Source: an uncultured Oscillospiraceae bacterium
GTDB taxonomy: Bacteria; Bacillota; Clostridia; Oscillospirales; Acutalibacteraceae
Length of the DNA stretch: 36,771 bases
Assembly: GCA_900545625.1 (NCBI GenBank)
Contig: UQZS01000014.1
Span: forward strand, 1 to 36,771
Reading direction: 5' to 3'
How positions within the stretch are numbered: the first letter of the stretch is position 1; each line of letters opens with the position of its first letter. The position numbers were made by a program, and so were the translations under genes. Below the pieces are notes generated by a model, which made no database searches, had not been told where the DNA came from, and saw nothing but the letters and a program-made list of their open reading frames with translations. Shown piece after piece: positions 27,371 to 36,649 of this stretch.

Positions 27371-27667
27371 TTATTCTTCCGTGATGTCGAACAGATCCGC
27401 GAGCCGTTCCTCGAATGCGGCGCCGATCCGGTTGAACTCCTCGTCATCCTCGATGGGCTCAAGATACGTTTCGCCGTCCTCTTCGGTGACCCGAAGGATG
27501 ATCAGCTCGCCGTCATCATCCAGAATCTCTTCCGCTTCATCGTAAACAGGGAGCAGCGCTACATAGCGTGCATCGTCCGTTTCAATGCGGTCAAGCTCTT
27601 CAAAGATATGTTCCGTACCGTCCTCGTCCACGACGCTGACGATGTCGGGGTTGTATGCTTCGTCCAT
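27371..27667 (-). CDS. DUF1292 family acidic protein
   Basis: This 98-aa, very acidic protein has the DUF1292 pattern DIVSVVDEDGTEHIFEELDRIE...YVALLPVYD and ILRVTEEDGETYLEPIEDDEEF. The family is widespread in Firmicutes and its function is unknown. The frame could begin 24 bases earlier, but a GGAGG site (complement of 27673-27677) precisely serves the ATG at 27667. It is transcribed from its own promoter at 27701-27729. Confidence 0.9.
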   Translation of the reverse strand: MDEAYNPDIVSVVDEDGTEHIFEELDRIETDDARYVALLPVYDEAEEILDDDGELIILRVTEEDGETYLEPIEDDEEFNRIGAAFEERLADLFDITEE

Positions 27668-27700
27668 GCGTTCCTCCGTAGGTAGCTTCATTCTGTTTAC

Positions 27701-27729
27701 ATTTTACCCCGAAACGCCGGTATAGTCAA
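27701..27729 (-). promoter_or_regulatory. Sigma-A type promoter of the DUF1292 gene
   Basis: On the minus strand, TTGACT (complement of 27724-27729) and TAAAAT (complement of 27701-27706) are 17 bp apart. Confidence 0.8.
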
Positions 27730-27851
27730 CGGTAAAAATTGGTCCGCCCCGCATTTTGCGCGTTTTGCGGTACGGCAGGCGGGGAGAAACATTGATTTTT
27801 AGCGAAATGGACAATCGATATAAAAAAATTAAAAAAATTTCAAAAAAACTA

Positions 27852-27879
27852 TTGACTTTTCCGAATCCGGTGCTATAAT
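27852..27879 (+). promoter_or_regulatory. Strong promoter of the large structured RNA
   Basis: TTGACT at 27852-27857 and TATAAT at 27874-27879 have a 16-bp spacer and are preceded by A-rich sequence like an UP element. No convincing protein gene lies within the 750 bp downstream. Confidence 0.85.
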
Positions 27880-27885
27880 AAAGAT

Positions 27886-28559
27886 GAACAAAGGGAGAAA
27901 CCAAAGCAAACCCCAAAACGGTTCAAGGCGCGGTAAGGCTTTTGGATCTCCGCAGATAAAAGAGCCGAAAGGAAAGTACTCCGGCAGCATGTAAGGCTCG
28001 GATCCGTTAAAACGAAAAACCGTAAAGTGCGGTAGAAACGAGATTCGGTAAACAGGGTCGGGGGAGCGGATGCAGATCAGACGTTCGCGGTGCTCTTCGG
28101 TTGCAGGTCGGCAGTGTGACGCAGGGGCAAAAACCCCAAGGTCCGAATAAGACCGATCGGTACGAAAAAGCGGAGTTCAAAATGTGCTTTGAATCACGAG
28201 ACTTCTCAAAAGGCAATCGTTCTGTCGATTGCGATAGGTCTCGGCGGGTGGTTTCTGAAAAGCCTTTTGTTACAAAACGAAGGGAGGCGAATCCAATGTA
28301 CGGTGTAGGGACTGAAGAACCGCAGACATTCGGTTCGCTGTCCGCTGCGGTCAAATTTGACAGATAAGATGTAAGTTGTAAGAGTTTTATCGTATCTCCA
28401 AGAACAAATTTGACTACGTTCGCTGTAAGAAGTGCGTTAAAGAACTACAAAAACAAAACGATTTTCGTGAAGTCTGACGCCGCAGCGGGCAGCTTGGATA
28501 AAACTGAATAACGATATAAATAGAGGCTCCGAGACCGTCCGTTTCGGAGCTTTTGCTTT
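27886..28559 (+). ncRNA. Large structured non-coding RNA, class unidentified (ROOL/GOLLD/OLE-like in size)
   Basis: About 670 nt lie between a strong promoter and an intrinsic terminator with no convincing long gene. They contain many clean helices: 27944-27948 with 28001-28005 enclosing 27962-27966 with 27995-27999; 28124-28127 with 28134-28137; 28176-28181 with 28188-28193; 28198-28202 with 28238-28242 enclosing the 7-bp 28213-28219 with 28226-28232; and 28320-28325 with 28345-28350. Loops and joints are rich in GAAA, GTAA and other A-rich stretches. It also holds two palindromes, 28152-28161 and 28350-28361. This fits a stable, ornate structural RNA. It is not tmRNA or RNase P RNA by the motifs I know. 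ROOL is the leading guess given the anaerobic gut/rumen-type host, but it is unproven. Confidence 0.6.
28526..28559 (+). terminator. Intrinsic terminator of the large RNA
   Basis: A 7-bp stem (28526-28532 with 28544-28550) is followed by a T-rich tail. Confidence 0.8.
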
Positions 28560-28573
28560 GCCGCTCGGCAATA

Positions 28574-28609
28574 ACCGAAAACAGCCCCGCTTCGCTGAGA
28601 AGCGGGGCT
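28574..28609 (-). terminator. Intrinsic terminator of the GH16 gene
   Basis: A perfect 10-bp stem (28600-28609 with 28583-28592) is followed on the minus strand by TGTTTTCGG. It separates the GH16 gene from the convergent RNA gene. Confidence 0.8.
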
Positions 28610-28631
28610 GCCCTTTGCATGTTTAATGCGC

Positions 28632-29681
28632 TTAGTTTGCCATATCCAACCCACCGGGGAACAAGGCGTCGTCGATGATGTAGGGCTCGTAATTCTCGTT
28701 TTGCCACACCTTGACATAATCCACATAAAAGGCGGTATCGCCTTCATGTGAAAACTGCCCGATCTTCTGCCCGTGCGGGCCCCAGCCGTCGCCTGCGTCG
28801 ATCTCCACGGTCAGGCGCAAAAACTCCTTGACCTTGGAAACGCCGCCGCCTGCCGTGGCCCAGGTCGGTTCACCGTCAATATAAAATACATAATATTCCG
28901 GCGTCCACTTCAGCGCAAAGGTGTGGTAGCCGTCGTACAGATCCTGCTCTAACGTGTTTATGATCGTGTCGGAGTCTGCGAACTCCCCGTAGCCGTTCCA
29001 CAAAAGCGCATGTCCCATACGGCTTTGGCGGTTGCGGCGGAACGCGCTTTCATACACGTCGATCTCCGTACCGTCCACACCCTCGCTCGCGACCTTGCGC
29101 ATGTTGGAGGATTGCAGCCAAAACGCCGACCAAAGCCCGTCTGCGTCGGGCAGCTTCACACGCACCTCAAAGTAGCCGAACGCCTGCGCAAACAAAAGCT
29201 CGTCACTCGAACCCTTATTGTCATCGCTGTCGCCGGCAATGCGGCGCGTCTCAATACCGCCCGTGAACCGTCCCGCGGTGGGGCAGTCGCCGGAGCACGT
29301 GTGGTCGTCTTCGTATCGTGCGTGGATCACGGCGTTGCCGTCGCGCACCTCCACCAATTCCGGGCACCACCAGCAGGCGTATTCCGGGTGCGCCTCGTCG
29401 TTCGACTCCCAGCGTACGGCGTGCGGCGAGGTCGTCCAGATCTCATGGCTGCCCGTGTAGCGGTCGCCGAAGCGGATGTTCTGGTTGAGCGCGTCACCCT
29501 CAAAATCATCCTCAAACACCATGTACCAGCCGTCCTCACCGAGCGTGGGAATAGAAAGATCATACCCCTTTTCTTTCCAACTCTCGTCATTTTTCGGGCG
29601 CGTGGTCACACCGACCACAATGGCAATGATTCCCGCCACGACCAGAACTGCGCCCACAATCAAAATAATCACGCGTTTCAC
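28632..29681 (-). CDS. Glycoside hydrolase family 16 protein, membrane-anchored
   Basis: GH16 enzymes cleave beta-1,3/1,4-glucans and related galactans. This protein of about 349 aa begins with a single hydrophobic segment (IILIVGAVLVVAGIIAIVVG) that acts as a signal anchor or uncleaved signal. The catalytic motif ExDxxE is present as EIDVYE (Glu206, Asp208, Glu211), with AFGYFEVRVKLP and GLWSAFWLQS before it and YHTFALKWTPEYYVFYIDGE after it. Extra cysteines (CWWC, CSGDC) could form surface disulfides. GTG at 29681 is preferred because GGAGGG lies 5 bases upstream; ATG 29699 is the longer option. It has its own promoter and terminator. The exact glucan or galactan substrate is unknown. Confidence 0.88.
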   Translation of the reverse strand: MKRVIILIVGAVLVVAGIIAIVVGVTTRPKNDESWKEKGYDLSIPTLGEDGWYMVFEDDFEGDALNQNIRFGDRYTGSHEIWTTSPHAVRWESNDEAHPEYACWWCPELVEVRDGNAVIHARYEDDHTCSGDCPTAGRFTGGIETRRIAGDSDDNKGSSDELLFAQAFGYFEVRVKLPDADGLWSAFWLQSSNMRKVASEGVDGTEIDVYESAFRRNRQSRMGHALLWNGYGEFADSDTIINTLEQDLYDGYHTFALKWTPEYYVFYIDGEPTWATAGGGVSKVKEFLRLTVEIDAGDGWGPHGQKIGQFSHEGDTAFYVDYVKVWQNENYEPYIIDDALFPGGLDMAN

Positions 29682-29710
29682 GTTTCTCCCTCCGCTCATA
29701 GAATGATCTT

Positions 29711-29739
29711 ATAGTATCGAATTTTCAATGGAATGTCAA
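29711..29739 (-). promoter_or_regulatory. Sigma-A type promoter of the GH16 gene
   Basis: On the minus strand, TTGACA (complement of 29734-29739) and TACTAT (complement of 29711-29716) have 17-bp spacing. Confidence 0.8.
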
Positions 29740-29788
29740 CGGAAAAGGGATAAAATACGCCTGTCCCTTCGGATTTGGAAACGTCGGA

Positions 29789-29817
29789 TTGCAACAGGAT
29801 GAAAACTGTGGTAAAAT
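29789..29817 (+). promoter_or_regulatory. Promoter of tsaD
   Basis: TTGCAA at 29789-29794 and TAAAAT at 29812-29817 are 17 bp apart and lie 56 bp before the start codon. Confidence 0.7.
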
Positions 29818-29872
29818 ACGAAGAAGTTTGGCTTTGCACAATGTGTAAAATCCTGTGAAAAGGGGAATCGGA

Positions 29873-30892
29873 ATGCGGATCTTAGCGCTGGAAAGTTCCT
29901 GTGATGAGACGGCCGCCGCCGTTGTGGAGGATGGCCGGCAGATCCTTTCCAATGTGGTCGCCACGCAAATCGAGCGCCATAAAATATTCGGCGGCGTCGT
30001 GCCGGAGATCGCCTCGCGCCTGCATGCGGAATCGATCAGCGCGGTGACGGCAGAAGCACTCGAGCAAGCGGATATGACGCTTGATATGGTGGATGCGATC
30101 GCTGTGACCTATGCGCCGGGGCTCATCGGCGCATTGCTCGTGGGCGTGAATTATGCGAAAGGGCTTGCATTGGGGAGCGGCAAGCCGCTGGTGCCCGTGC
30201 ACCATCTGCGCGCGCACATCGCGGCGAATTATATCACGCATAAGGACCTTGCACCGCCGTTTTTATGTCTGGTCGTTTCGGGTGGGAATACGCTTTTGGT
30301 GCAGGTGGAGGATTATACCGTGTTCCGTGTGCTCGGCAGAACGCGCGATGACGCGGCGGGCGAGGCACTCGACAAGGCGGCACGCGCCATGGGCCTGCCG
30401 TATCCGGGCGGCGTACATTTGGATGAAGCGTCCAGGGGCGGTGACCCGCATGCCTTTTCCTTTCCGCATCCGAATGTCGAGGGCAGCCCGCTCGATTTCA
30501 GCTTTTCGGGGCTGAAAACTGCTGTGCTCAACCGCCTGCATAACGCTGCGCAAAAAGGGGAGACTATTGAAAAAGCGGATCTCGGCGCGTCGTTTCAATC
30601 CGCCGTGGCAGATGCCCTGCTGCGCAACACGGATGCTGCGCTTGAGCAGTACCCCGAGACAGAAAAGCTTGTGCTCGCGGGCGGGGTCTCGGCGAACTCG
30701 GTTTTGCGTGAAAGCGTCACGCTTCTTGCAAAGCGGCGCGGTGTGCAGCTGTATTTGCCGGAGCTGTCTCTGTGCGGCGACAACGCGGCAATGGTCGGTG
30801 CACAGGGCTTTTATGAGTGGTGCGCGGGGAGACGTGCGGATATGTCGCTCAATGCGGCTGCGACTATGCCGATCGAGGAAAACGGGCGGTAA
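29873..30892 (+). CDS. tsaD: tRNA N6-adenosine threonylcarbamoyltransferase (t6A synthesis)
   Basis: TsaD (Kae1/YgjD family) transfers threonylcarbamoyl to A37 of ANN-decoding tRNAs, together with TsaB and TsaE. The 339-aa protein starts with the ASKHA-fold MRILALESSCDETAAAVV. It has GGVVPEIASRLHAE, YAPGLIGALLVG, the metal-binding HHLRAH, LVVSGGNTLLV and a C-terminal LCGDNAAMVG. GTG at 29855 is in frame, but AGGGG at 29861-29865 is well spaced for ATG 29873, the family-typical N-terminus. tsaB and tsaE are not in this window. Confidence 0.97.
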   Translation: MRILALESSCDETAAAVVEDGRQILSNVVATQIERHKIFGGVVPEIASRLHAESISAVTAEALEQADMTLDMVDAIAVTYAPGLIGALLVGVNYAKGLALGSGKPLVPVHHLRAHIAANYITHKDLAPPFLCLVVSGGNTLLVQVEDYTVFRVLGRTRDDAAGEALDKAARAMGLPYPGGVHLDEASRGGDPHAFSFPHPNVEGSPLDFSFSGLKTAVLNRLHNAAQKGETIEKADLGASFQSAVADALLRNTDAALEQYPETEKLVLAGGVSANSVLRESVTLLAKRRGVQLYLPELSLCGDNAAMVGAQGFYEWCAGRRADMSLNAAATMPIEENGR

Positions 30893-30982
30893 TACGCTGA
30901 TTTTTTGGACAGCTAAACGCTCTTTTGTGGATTGTTCATCAAAAAGCGGCATAGAATTGACATTTTCTTAACATTTTCCATG

Positions 30983-31011
30983 TTGCATTTTTTTGTGGGC
31001 TATATTATAAT
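30983..31011 (+). promoter_or_regulatory. Sigma-A type promoter of pckG
   Basis: TTGCAT at 30983-30988 and a perfect TATAAT at 31006-31011, spaced by 17 bp, give an untranslated leader of about 93 nt. Confidence 0.8.
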
Positions 31012-31110
31012 GCTACTCGAATGGCGCTTTTTTCCATTCTGCATTTTTGAAATGCCAATCATGCAAAATTATCTCGGCGTAAGCCGAAGTTTTGGAGAAG
31101 GAGAATCAAT

Positions 31111-32901
<1,791 letters not shown>

Positions 32902-32924
32902 GCGATTCTCCTTTATACAAAGTT

Positions 32925-32972
32925 GCCCGCCGGGATTCGCGTTATGCGAATCCCGACGGGCTTTTGCTTTTT
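32925..32972 (+). terminator. Intrinsic terminator of pckG
   Basis: A 16-bp stem with one mismatch (32925-32940 with 32946-32961) and a 5-base loop is followed by a T-rich run. Confidence 0.95.
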
Positions 32973-33049
32973 GCATGGACAATGCATGTCCGCTGCTTTC
33001 TCTCTCTATATTATTCTATACAATTATTAGACAAAAATCTGCAAAATCA

Positions 33050-33099
33050 AAATCAGCAAAACCAAAGCGGCTGCTTCCCCAAACGGAAACAGCCGCTTT
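33050..33099 (-). terminator. Terminator of the XRE regulator gene
   Basis: A perfect 10-bp stem (33090-33099 with 33064-33073) overlaps the stop codon of the minus-strand gene and is followed by a T-rich stretch on that strand. Confidence 0.7.
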
Positions 33100-33317
33100 T
33101 ACGGCATCTGGTCGTTTTCATCCTCCACATACAGCAAAATATCCTCCACGCGGCAGTGCAGGATCTTGCACAGATCGTTGATCTTCAGCGTGCTGATGCC
33201 GCGGTTGTGCCGAATGCGGTCCAGTGTAGCAGAGCTGATGTTGTATTTGTGCGTCAGCGTGTAGGTGCTTTCGCCCGATTTTCGAAGGGTTTCCCAAAAC
33301 GGGGCATAGACAATCAT
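33099..33317 (-). CDS. Small XRE/Cro-CI type helix-turn-helix regulator
   Basis: This 72-aa protein is essentially a single helix-turn-helix domain (TLTHKYNISSATLDRIRHNRGISTLKINDLCKILHCRVEDIL), of the Cro/CI group that has no ligand-binding part. The start is taken as ATG 33317; a TTG at 33329 is in frame, but the site before it is poor. It diverges from the SipW-type operon, with the consensus promoter and 20-bp palindrome only about 45-65 bp from its start. This suggests it is the operator-binding repressor for itself and the surface-protein operon, which is an inference from position. Confidence 0.82.
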   Translation of the reverse strand: MIVYAPFWETLRKSGESTYTLTHKYNISSATLDRIRHNRGISTLKINDLCKILHCRVEDILLYVEDENDQMP

Positions 33318-33355
33318 GTGCGTCACCAAGTATATGGTATTTTGGGATTATATTC

Positions 33356-33384
33356 TTGACAATAGTCATAATTATGACTATAAT
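33356..33384 (+). promoter_or_regulatory. Consensus promoter with 20-bp palindromic operator in its spacer
   Basis: TTGACA at 33356-33361 and TATAAT at 33379-33384 have exactly 17-bp spacing. A perfect palindrome at 33362-33381 fills the spacer and enters the -10 box. A protein bound there would block RNA polymerase. The adjacent divergent XRE gene is the obvious candidate binder. Confidence 0.85.
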
Positions 33385-33390
33385 GAAAAA

Positions 33391-33680
33391 GCAGATCCTA
33401 TTTTGTGTCCGTGTGTTTATATAGTTTGACGCACTGTCAAACTGTTATACGGCCGTGCGCAGAAAACTTATATAAGTTTTTGCCACGCGTAAACGGTCGA
33501 ATACCATGGTTGGATTGCATTGGAGGTCATATCGTTCTAAAATGGATTCACTGAGGAGTCAGCATTTGCGGCAGATGTTCCGACGTAAAAGGAATGTGCA
33601 GGTTTTTTAGAACACGTCCTTTTGCTGCGGAGCGGTCTGTCTTATTTTATAGCATACGGAATTTTGATGCAAAGAGAGCG
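33391..33680 (+). promoter_or_regulatory. Long structured leader of the signal peptidase operon
   Basis: About 290 bases without a clear gene separate the promoter from the signal peptidase start. They hold an 8-bp inverted repeat with 5-base loop (33423-33430 with 33436-33443), an 18-bp A/T-rich palindrome (33463-33480), and a longer imperfect hairpin (33587-33593 with 33617-33623). A short, very basic open frame runs from ATG 33506 to TAG 33610 (34 codons, with a second ATG at 33542), but its ribosome binding site is weak. The leader may control operon expression; the mechanism cannot be told. Confidence 0.45.
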
Positions 33681-34253
33681 ATGGTTATGCGCATGAAGCC
33701 AAAAACCAAGGATGTGTTTGCGACGGTCGGCAATTTTTTGTCGTCCTTTGTCACTGCGGCGGTTGCAATTATTGCGATCTTTCTCGTAATCGTAAAGCTA
33801 CTCGGTTGGAATCTGTTTTCTGTAGAAAGCCCGAGCATGTCGCCGCAGTATCCGCAGAATGCGTTGGTCATCGTGCAGCCCGTCGAGCCCGAGGAGATTG
33901 AAGTGGGCGATGTGGTCACCTATGTTCTCAATGCCGACGGCGTCCTTGTCACGCACCGCGTCGTGGAGATCGACACATCCGACCGAACCTTTATCACAAA
34001 GGGCGATGCCAACAGCAGCGCGGACCCAAGCCCCGTGCTTTGGGATAATGTGGTTGGCAAAGTCCTGTTTGATATTCCCGCCGTGGGCAGACCTATGCAG
34101 TTTCTGACCGCGCAGGAAAACCGTCCGATCGTCATTACGATCATCGTTGTTTTATTTGTAATTTCTCTGGTTTGGGATCTTGCTGCGCGCCGCTTCCAAA
34201 AGAAACGGAAAAAGGAAGAGGCCGCCGCGCAGGAGCAAACGGAAAAACCATAA
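33681..34253 (+). CDS. sipW: SipW-type (ER-type) signal peptidase I
   Basis: SipW-type peptidases process TasA-like matrix proteins. The protein has an N-terminal membrane segment (about 18-42), the catalytic Ser52 in SPSMSP, and His92 in VTHRVVEI. The Ser/His pair, with His where ordinary bacterial enzymes have Lys, marks the ER/archaeal type. A second membrane segment lies near the C-terminus (VITIIVVLFVISLVWDL), followed by a basic tail rich in Lys and Glu. Starts at 33681, 33687 and 33693 are all possible. ATG 33594 opens the frame earlier but lies within a leader hairpin and gives an unlikely N-terminus. The downstream genes encode its expected substrates. Confidence 0.85.
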   Translation: MVMRMKPKTKDVFATVGNFLSSFVTAAVAIIAIFLVIVKLLGWNLFSVESPSMSPQYPQNALVIVQPVEPEEIEVGDVVTYVLNADGVLVTHRVVEIDTSDRTFITKGDANSSADPSPVLWDNVVGKVLFDIPAVGRPMQFLTAQENRPIVITIIVVLFVISLVWDLAARRFQKKRKKEEAAAQEQTEKP

Positions 34254-34341
34254 GCGTGTAAATTCGTTTTCGGTATTTATATTGCAAAGAGCAGGGGCTT
34301 GCGGTATGAAATATAATCTGTCAAGGAAGGAGAAATGTACA

Positions 34342-34983
34342 ATGCGAAAGAGTCAGAAGCTGATGCTGACCAGTATTTTGCTTGCGCTCGTGGCGGTGCT
34401 GACGGTTGCACCGACACTGTCGTGGCTGTCTTCGACCAGTGCACCCGTGGTAAACACTTTTGCGGGCGGTGCGATTTCGATCATTTTGGACGAAGCGCTC
34501 GTGGATACGGACGGCAACGCTTTGACAGGGGATGATGCACAGCGCGTCACGTCCAACAGCTACAAGTATGTTGCGGGCGCGGTGCTCGACAAAGACCCGA
34601 CGCCGACCGTGCTCAAAGGCAGCGAGGAATGCTATGTATTTCTTTGCGTGGAAAACGAGCTTGGCGACAAATTCACCATGAACTACGACACGGCTTCGTG
34701 GCTGAAGGTCGCCGAAGCGGACGGGACTTCCGTCTATGTGTATCACACGCGCGTGGACGCCACGGAATCCGAGACGGACGTTGTGCTGAATCCGATCTTC
34801 ACGACCGTCACGGTTTCCGATGATCTGACTGCGGAAGACATCGAAATGCTCGGTGAGCGGACGCTGTCCGTTACGGCGTTTGCCGTGCAGACGACCTCGT
34901 TGAGTACCGAAGCGGCGATCGATATTGCGGTCGAGCAGTTCCTGCCGGGCGGTACAGCATCGGATTATCCGACCGTCGGCTGA
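34342..34983 (+). CDS. TasA/camelysin-like SipW-dependent secreted protein
   Basis: This protein of 213 aa begins MRKSQKLMLTSILLALVAVLTVAPTLSWLSS and continues with NTFAGG, the pattern of SipW-dependent signal peptides (hydrophobic core, then a short segment and NTFxxG). The body is beta-rich and includes DPTPTVLKGSEECYVFLCVEN and LSVTAFAVQ, resembling the TasA/camelysin fold that assembles into extracellular fibres. ATG 34342 is chosen because AAGGAGA (34327-34333) precedes it; earlier in-frame starts would destroy the signal peptide. It follows the peptidase gene directly. Fibre formation is inferred from the family. Confidence 0.75.
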   Translation: MRKSQKLMLTSILLALVAVLTVAPTLSWLSSTSAPVVNTFAGGAISIILDEALVDTDGNALTGDDAQRVTSNSYKYVAGAVLDKDPTPTVLKGSEECYVFLCVENELGDKFTMNYDTASWLKVAEADGTSVYVYHTRVDATESETDVVLNPIFTTVTVSDDLTAEDIEMLGERTLSVTAFAVQTTSLSTEAAIDIAVEQFLPGGTASDYPTVG

Positions 34984-35023
34984 CGGTAACCGCCAAACTA
35001 CTTGAAAGAAGGAGGGATACGGG

Positions 35024-35380
35024 ATGGTAAAGAAAAAGCTGCCGTTTGTCTGCAAACAGCTTTGCCTTATTTTGCTGTGTGTCTGTCTGCTGTGCGGGCT
35101 GTGCTTACAGACGGCGACCACCACCGTTTCCTATGTAACCTCTCTTTCGGCAACCTGCGTCAATACCTTTTCGGGCGAGATCGTTGACGAACCCGCTGAA
35201 CCTGTGACAAGACCCGAGCAGGTGCAGGGTGAGTCTGATATCCCGCCTACGGGCAGCAGGTATGCGGCGATCGGCGCGTCGGTTTTGTTTGTCGGCTTGG
35301 CGGGGGCGACCCTGCTCTGGAGCCTGAAAGCCAAACGGCGCGAGGAATCCCGCACGAATATCCATGAAGAAGGAGATTAA
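35024..35380 (+). CDS. Small secreted protein with IPPTG sortase-type anchor
   Basis: This 118-aa protein has a Cys-rich hydrophobic N-terminal signal (about 10-32), then SYVTSLSATCVNTFSGEI, which echoes the NTFxG mark of SipW substrates. A short Pro/Glu linker, IPPTGS, a hydrophobic segment (about 80-100) and a basic KAKRREE tail follow, which is the layout of a cell-wall sorting signal. The mature part between the two signals is only about 40 residues, so it could be an anchor or cap for the neighbouring fibre proteins. AAGGAGGG precedes the ATG. It is not recognised as a named family. Confidence 0.7.
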   Translation: MVKKKLPFVCKQLCLILLCVCLLCGLCLQTATTTVSYVTSLSATCVNTFSGEIVDEPAEPVTRPEQVQGESDIPPTGSRYAAIGASVLFVGLAGATLLWSLKAKRREESRTNIHEEGD

Positions 35381-35382
35381 CT

Positions 35383-36579
35383 ATGCAGAATCGGAAGCAA
35401 AAAATATTGACTACGGCCGTTGCGACCGCCTTGGCGGCGTCTCTGCTCATCGGCGGCGGCACGTTCGCGTATTTGCAGGACAACACGGACGATGTGGTCA
35501 ACAACTTCAATACCAATCAAGTGACTGTTGATCTCGAAGAAACCACGGAGAATGATTACGAGATCATCCCCGGCACGGAAGAAGCCAAAGACCCCAAGGT
35601 CACCGTGAACAATACGGTGGATTCCTATGTGTATGTCGAAGTGACGGACGCGACGGACGGCCTTGTGGACTATGAGATCGCTGAGGGCTGGACAAAGCTT
35701 GACGGCTATGACAACGTGTATTACCGCGAAGTCGCGGCGGATGCCGAAGTCAAGGAATTCTATGTGCTGGACGGCAATAAGGTCACCTATGACGCAAGTT
35801 TAACCAATACGGACATGGTCGATGCCGAAGGCAACCTCAAGGAAGGCCTTGCCTTGACCTTTAAGGCATACGCCATCCAGAAAGAACCGTTTGCAGATGC
35901 TGTCGCGGCGTGGGAAGGCAAGGAAACGCAGTTCGTGGAAGATGAAGAAAGCCTTAAGGCTGCATTGGAAGCCGGCGGGGATGTCGTAGTCAATGCGGAC
36001 GTGGCGTTGGATTATACAAATGTCACGGGTCCTGCCGACGGAAGTTCTCCCATGATGGTGATTACCGCCGACACTACACTTGATCTTCAAGGCACAGTTG
36101 CTCCGAACACGGCTACCACGACGGCCTCGTTACCGACTACGCCCGTTGTTATGTCGATTGAATCCGGCACAACGGTAATTGACGGGGATGGCACCATCAG
36201 TGCGGAAGCGGGTACCAACAACAGCTATGGTATCAATGTAAACGGTGGTAATTTAGTGATCAACGGCGGGAACTATTACGGTGCTATGACGGCTGTGCAA
36301 GTGCAAAAAGGCAGCTTGACCATCAACGGCGGCTTCTTTGATTTGGCGCCGACCATCAAATCTCTTGCCCCGTCTTTTTCCAAATATTTGGTGAACTGCA
36401 TTGACGACGCATACAAAGACGGCTCTGCAACAGTTACCATCACCGGCGGCACATTCGTCAATTTTGACCCGTCTGTCAGCCCGGAAGGCGTAGGCACCTC
36501 CTATGTTGCGGATGGCTATACCGTAGTGTCTGAAACGCAGGGCAACGGTGATGTTTGGTACACCGTTGTACCCGCGTGA
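35383..36579 (+). CDS. SipW-dependent TasA-type N-terminus fused to a beta-helix domain, secreted
   Basis: This 398-aa protein has a SipW-type signal (TALAASLLIGGGTFAYLQDNTDDVVNNF) and a TasA-like beta-domain to about residue 170. A long right-handed beta-helix-like part follows (about 195-385) with GNLVINGGNYYG, GSLTINGGFFD and ATVTITGGTF rungs. It is acidic and has no anchor of its own. It starts 2 bp after the IPPTG gene with an AAGGAG site. The beta-helix could bind or stack on polysaccharide or other fibre subunits. No catalytic motif was seen. The next gene begins with almost the same signal peptide. Confidence 0.75.
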   Translation: MQNRKQKILTTAVATALAASLLIGGGTFAYLQDNTDDVVNNFNTNQVTVDLEETTENDYEIIPGTEEAKDPKVTVNNTVDSYVYVEVTDATDGLVDYEIAEGWTKLDGYDNVYYREVAADAEVKEFYVLDGNKVTYDASLTNTDMVDAEGNLKEGLALTFKAYAIQKEPFADAVAAWEGKETQFVEDEESLKAALEAGGDVVVNADVALDYTNVTGPADGSSPMMVITADTTLDLQGTVAPNTATTTASLPTTPVVMSIESGTTVIDGDGTISAEAGTNNSYGINVNGGNLVINGGNYYGAMTAVQVQKGSLTINGGFFDLAPTIKSLAPSFSKYLVNCIDDAYKDGSATVTITGGTFVNFDPSVSPEGVGTSYVADGYTVVSETQGNGDVWYTVVPA

Positions 36580-36649
36580 CGATTTTCTGCAACAGGGTTT
36601 CGAGCTAAATGCCGAAACATAAAATTTCATCAGACAAGGAAGGCAAAAA

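Noticed and set aside
28101..28367. 88-codon open frame within the large RNA region
   Set aside because: The start has no ribosome binding site, the composition is unlike a protein, and the region is dominated by RNA helices. Only the last 23 codons have a plausible start signal.
27886..28559. tmRNA or RNase P RNA
   Set aside because: Neither the tmRNA ends and tag frame nor the RNase P GAGGAAAGTCC-type core is present.
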